This document shows positions 60,939-64,000 of a stretch of 64,000 bases of DNA, piece after piece. The stretch is from Linepithema humile. Its lineage: Eukaryota > Arthropoda > Insecta > Hymenoptera > Formicidae. The stretch spans positions 15,444,146 to 15,508,145 of the forward strand of contig NC_090132.1 of the NCBI RefSeq assembly GCF_040581485.1. Reading direction: 5' to 3'. Position numbers and translations under genes: made by a program. Position 1 is the first letter of the stretch. Every line of letters begins with the position of its first letter. The notes beneath the pieces are model-generated. The model worked only from the letters and a program-made list of their open reading frames with translations. It was not told the origin of the DNA and searched no databases.

Positions 60939-62760
60939 CTGAAACATTTTACATTTTTTTTACTCAATTGAACATATACTTACGTTATGTAAAATGTAAA
61001 AATATTAAAACTTTAAACCACATATAATATAAAAATGAAATACAAATAATGTAAAAATATTAATTTTGTAATTACTACACTAGTGGACAATAAATTTAAA
61101 TTGTAAAGTAAGAATTATACATAAGGAAGTGAATACCAAGCGAAAATCGTGCGCGTGTTTCGTAAATATTGTCGTTATATGAAAAGTTGTGGTTGTGTTT
61201 ACCAGTGATTCAATAGGTACTTTAACTTTCACCTTCTACTGTGTTTGTCAACTTACAAACGCTATTTAAAATTGAATTTTACTGCCTATGTGTAGCTTAC
61301 TACCTTACGGACGAAATAAGTTTAAGGAATTACATATTAAATTTTGTTAATTTATTTTTTGGATATAAACGGAGCAATTGAATTGTATTCGAATATCTCG
61401 CTGATCTCACAGTACGTTAATTTTATTTCACTCAAAGTACGTTATTCTTATTTCATTAAAGTTAATTAAAAAATAATAATATTGTAAGTCAATGCAAAGA
61501 TCGCTAATAACATCGACTTAGCTATAATATTATTTATTACTATCGTGGATTAAAACGCGCGTCACGCAAAGATCGACCCACATCGACGGGGCGGTTTGGT
61601 ACATTAAACCTTTAATCAATTGGCGGATGTAGAGCAATGCAATAAAGTAAAAATGTCAATTCACCATCGCGAATCTGTCGTACGCGTACGCGACTTTAGC
61701 ACGTTCTTTGCGAACTGATTGCTCTTAATTATTGCATTGAGGTCAAATGCAACTTGAGGTTAACTTACTGAAGGTTGCACTCGGTATCCTCGCACTTCGT
61801 TATTTACGCGTTTAACAGTTTTGCGTTGTTGAACTGAAGGATTGATCTCAAATACGCGCGAGGACAAAGTCTATTCTTGTAAAACGTTAATCCACTTTTA
61901 GCGGTGTGCAATGGTGCGCTTTGCAGTTTCACGACATTTAAAAATAGATAATTTTATCTTAAATTATTTAAAAAGACTACTTTAAAACAATTGTAATATG
62001 TAATTTGTTTAATTTATAATTATTAACAATTGCAATAATCATAATTTGCTATATTTCTGCCATGCAAATGGATCAGTGATGTAATAACAGACATTTTCCG
62101 ATTCCTTGGCGGAGAAATATATTTGTTCTAAGGTCACGGCCAGAGAGAGAAATATCCGGAGAAAAGGAAATCATTATCTAATTAGAACAGATTGCTTCAA
62201 GACCGCGTATTCTGTTCGCGTTAAGATAAATTGCGCTATTAAGTTTTGTAACGACAACACGGAAGTGTCATTTGAACTAAATGCAAATCAAACTAATTCA
62301 TCAAAATGCGTATTTTATCGGTAACACAATGCGCAACTGATTTATAATAACTGATAATGATTAAAATTTTTATACACTTTACATTTATTATTTGACACTT
62401 GTGTTTTGCACAATTTTGTCTTTTGTCTCATTATGATTCCTAATCTGCTAAGATTTCAACTTTGTAAATATCAAACTTTTTTTATGATTTCTGTGAAATG
62501 ATAAAACTGGCTTACCTATTGCAGTCCTAATCAACTTTCAGCAATCGCTGGCATAGATTGTAATTTTCTTCGTTTGCAATTCTTTATGCCTACAATAGAA
62601 ACCACAAAAATTTACTTTGGCACGATTGGAATTAATTATTTCGTTAAAATGTGTTTAAAAAAATACATTGTGATAATTAATAAATGCACTTAATCTTTCA
62701 CAAAAAAGGTAACAGCAATAATAAATTACAATCAACAAAATTACAAAGGAAAAAGACATA
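60939..62760 (-). promoter_or_regulatory. Upstream region of the PAT gene with candidate noncoding first exons
   Basis: Two strong minus-strand donors, TTCA|GTAAGT (exon end about 61769) and AATAG|GTAAGC (exon end 62516), could each splice to the acceptor at 60939. Alternative promoters are therefore possible. The region is AT-rich with GC patches near 61.55-61.9 kb. No coding sequence. Confidence 0.35.
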
Positions 62761-62774
62761 GAATAGCGTCTGAT

Positions 62775-62827
62775 TAACTCACGTGTCGAGTGTACGCTTG
62801 CTAAACGTACATTGAATACGTGAGTTA
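62775..62827. repeat. Hairpin, 10-bp perfect arms
   Basis: TAACTCACGT at 62775-62784 pairs with ACGTGAGTTA at 62818-62827, with further pairing inside (GTGTACG with CGTACAT). A third TGAGTTAGGG copy lies near 62872. Confidence 0.6.
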
Positions 62828-62829
62828 GG

Positions 62830-64000
62830 GTTCAAGCATTATCAATCCTCCTAATTCTTACTTCCTCGGTGTGAGTTAGGGGGACCTAGCGTATCATGCA
62901 GTCTCATGCTTGGAACAATATTGCTGGAAAATACCTGGTGGGTTCACTAATTTTAGATGACCGAAAGAGTTCTCTTTGGCAACGGGGACTGCTTTGACAG
63001 GTATCGTGCTATTTCAGAAGCATGCGAAAGACAGACGTGGATATAAATGAATGCTTGCTGAGAAATGAAATATGTTTTCGCATATTTCGAGTATGTCATT
63101 TTAATCATTCTATTTTTATAAATTTTTAAGTTGCGTTCTTAAAAAAATACTTTTACATTAACGTTTCGTAATAAATGGATTGTAAAATCAATCGCATATT
63201 AATCAAGTGTTAAACTCAAATCAAGTTAAATTGTGAGTTTCAAGGGCAGTGACAAAAATATATGGTTTAGAAATAACATATTGCAAATCGTATGGCAAGT
63301 GATCAATACGTAGGTATTGCATGTTATAAATATTAAATTTTAATAAAGTTTAATAAATGAATAATAAAGTCACATACGTTCTTACAAAAAAAAAATTCTC
63401 TACAAAAAGAAAAGAATTTGCGGACACAACAAATTTTAACTGTCGTAACAAAACATATGTATTACATATTATATATTATATGCAAGAAGATTGGTTAGAG
63501 GTATTAATTTTATTTGCTGCAAATAATTTTGCTAAATCTTGTAAATTATATCTCTCTCTCGCTATTATGACAAATTAATTATTATTTTGCCATCAAAACT
63601 TGTATTGGCAGCATTTTGCTGCATTAGCAAAATGTATTTGTTAAATATAAGTTATTTTGTTGCAGCAAATTAATATGTCTTTACGAACAAGTATACTGAG
63701 CAAAATTCATTTATTCTACCAGCAAAACAGATTTTATTGATATACATGATTTTGCTGAGTAATTTAAAAAGTTAATTATGATAGCAAAGTTTTGTCACAT
63801 CTAATATGCAATTGGCAACGATGATTTCATTACGATAGCAAAATTCTTTTTTTTTTTTCGTGTGTTTTTGCCATTCTACAAAAAGAACACATCGAAGAAA
63901 AATGTATTAAATTATCAGATATAATATGTTAAATTTATGTTTCATATTCAATGACGTTGATCGATAATGTTGATAACGGTTTAACTTGAATTAATGCGTG
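62830..64000. other. Intergenic DNA at the right edge
   Basis: AT-rich DNA with a cluster of AGCAAAA/TTTTGCT motifs at 63505-63870. No gene recognised. Confidence 0.5.
63505..63870. repeat. Cluster of AGCAAAA/TTTTGCT motifs
   Basis: At least eight copies of AGCAAAA, AGCAAA or their reverse complements occur within about 370 bp on both strands, with irregular spacing. They include ATTTTGCTGCATTAGCAAAAT as an inverted pair (about 63612-63632). Nature unknown. Confidence 0.5.

Overview
The window looks like AT-rich insect nuclear DNA, most likely hymenopteran and possibly ant. All four gene models encode proteins of insect or animal type. They are split by short GT-AG introns, and GC-rich islands sit inside long AT-rich stretches. 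I saw no bacterial, phage, CRISPR or rRNA signal and no convincing tRNA. The species is inference; gene identities come from protein motifs and splice-phase consistency.

Layout. (1) 1-1526, minus strand: the 5' part of a GALNT1-like polypeptide N-acetylgalactosaminyltransferase (Pgant5 type), running off the left edge, with two coding exons. (2) 1527-14413: intergenic or 5' regulatory DNA with hairpins and GC islands but no convincing coding sequence. (3) About 14414-23837, plus strand: a TTK-type BTB transcription-factor gene. Its three shared coding exons are followed by two mutually exclusive 3' ends. One (18336-19072) supplies a Pipsqueak helix-turn-helix. The other (22637-23217 plus 23574-23837) supplies a cysteine-rich zinc ribbon like the C-terminal finger of piggyBac-type transposases. 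Both 3' ends accept the same phase-1 donor at 16344. (4) 23838-46931: about 23 kb of noncoding DNA, with GC-rich islands carrying homeobox-type and CACGTGAC sites, plus repeat copies. (5) 46932-54692, plus strand: an Lmx1-type LIM-homeobox gene with five coding exons (402 aa). (6) 54693-58151: convergent 3' flanks. (7) 58152-60908, minus strand: an eight-exon SLC36/PAT-type proton-coupled amino acid transporter (470 aa), with candidate noncoding first exons to about 62.5 kb. (8) 60939-64000: its upstream region, ending in a cluster of AGCAAAA-type motifs.

The genes do not form a pathway. Two are developmental transcription factors, and the long noncoding tract upstream of Lmx1 is plausibly its regulatory landscape. 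The most unusual items are the BTB gene that swaps its DNA-binding tail between a Psq domain and a transposase-like zinc ribbon, and a roughly 430-bp inverted repeat with hammerhead-like (Penelope-style) motifs between those two tails. All splice models were checked by hand for reading-frame continuity only. No transcript or database evidence was available.
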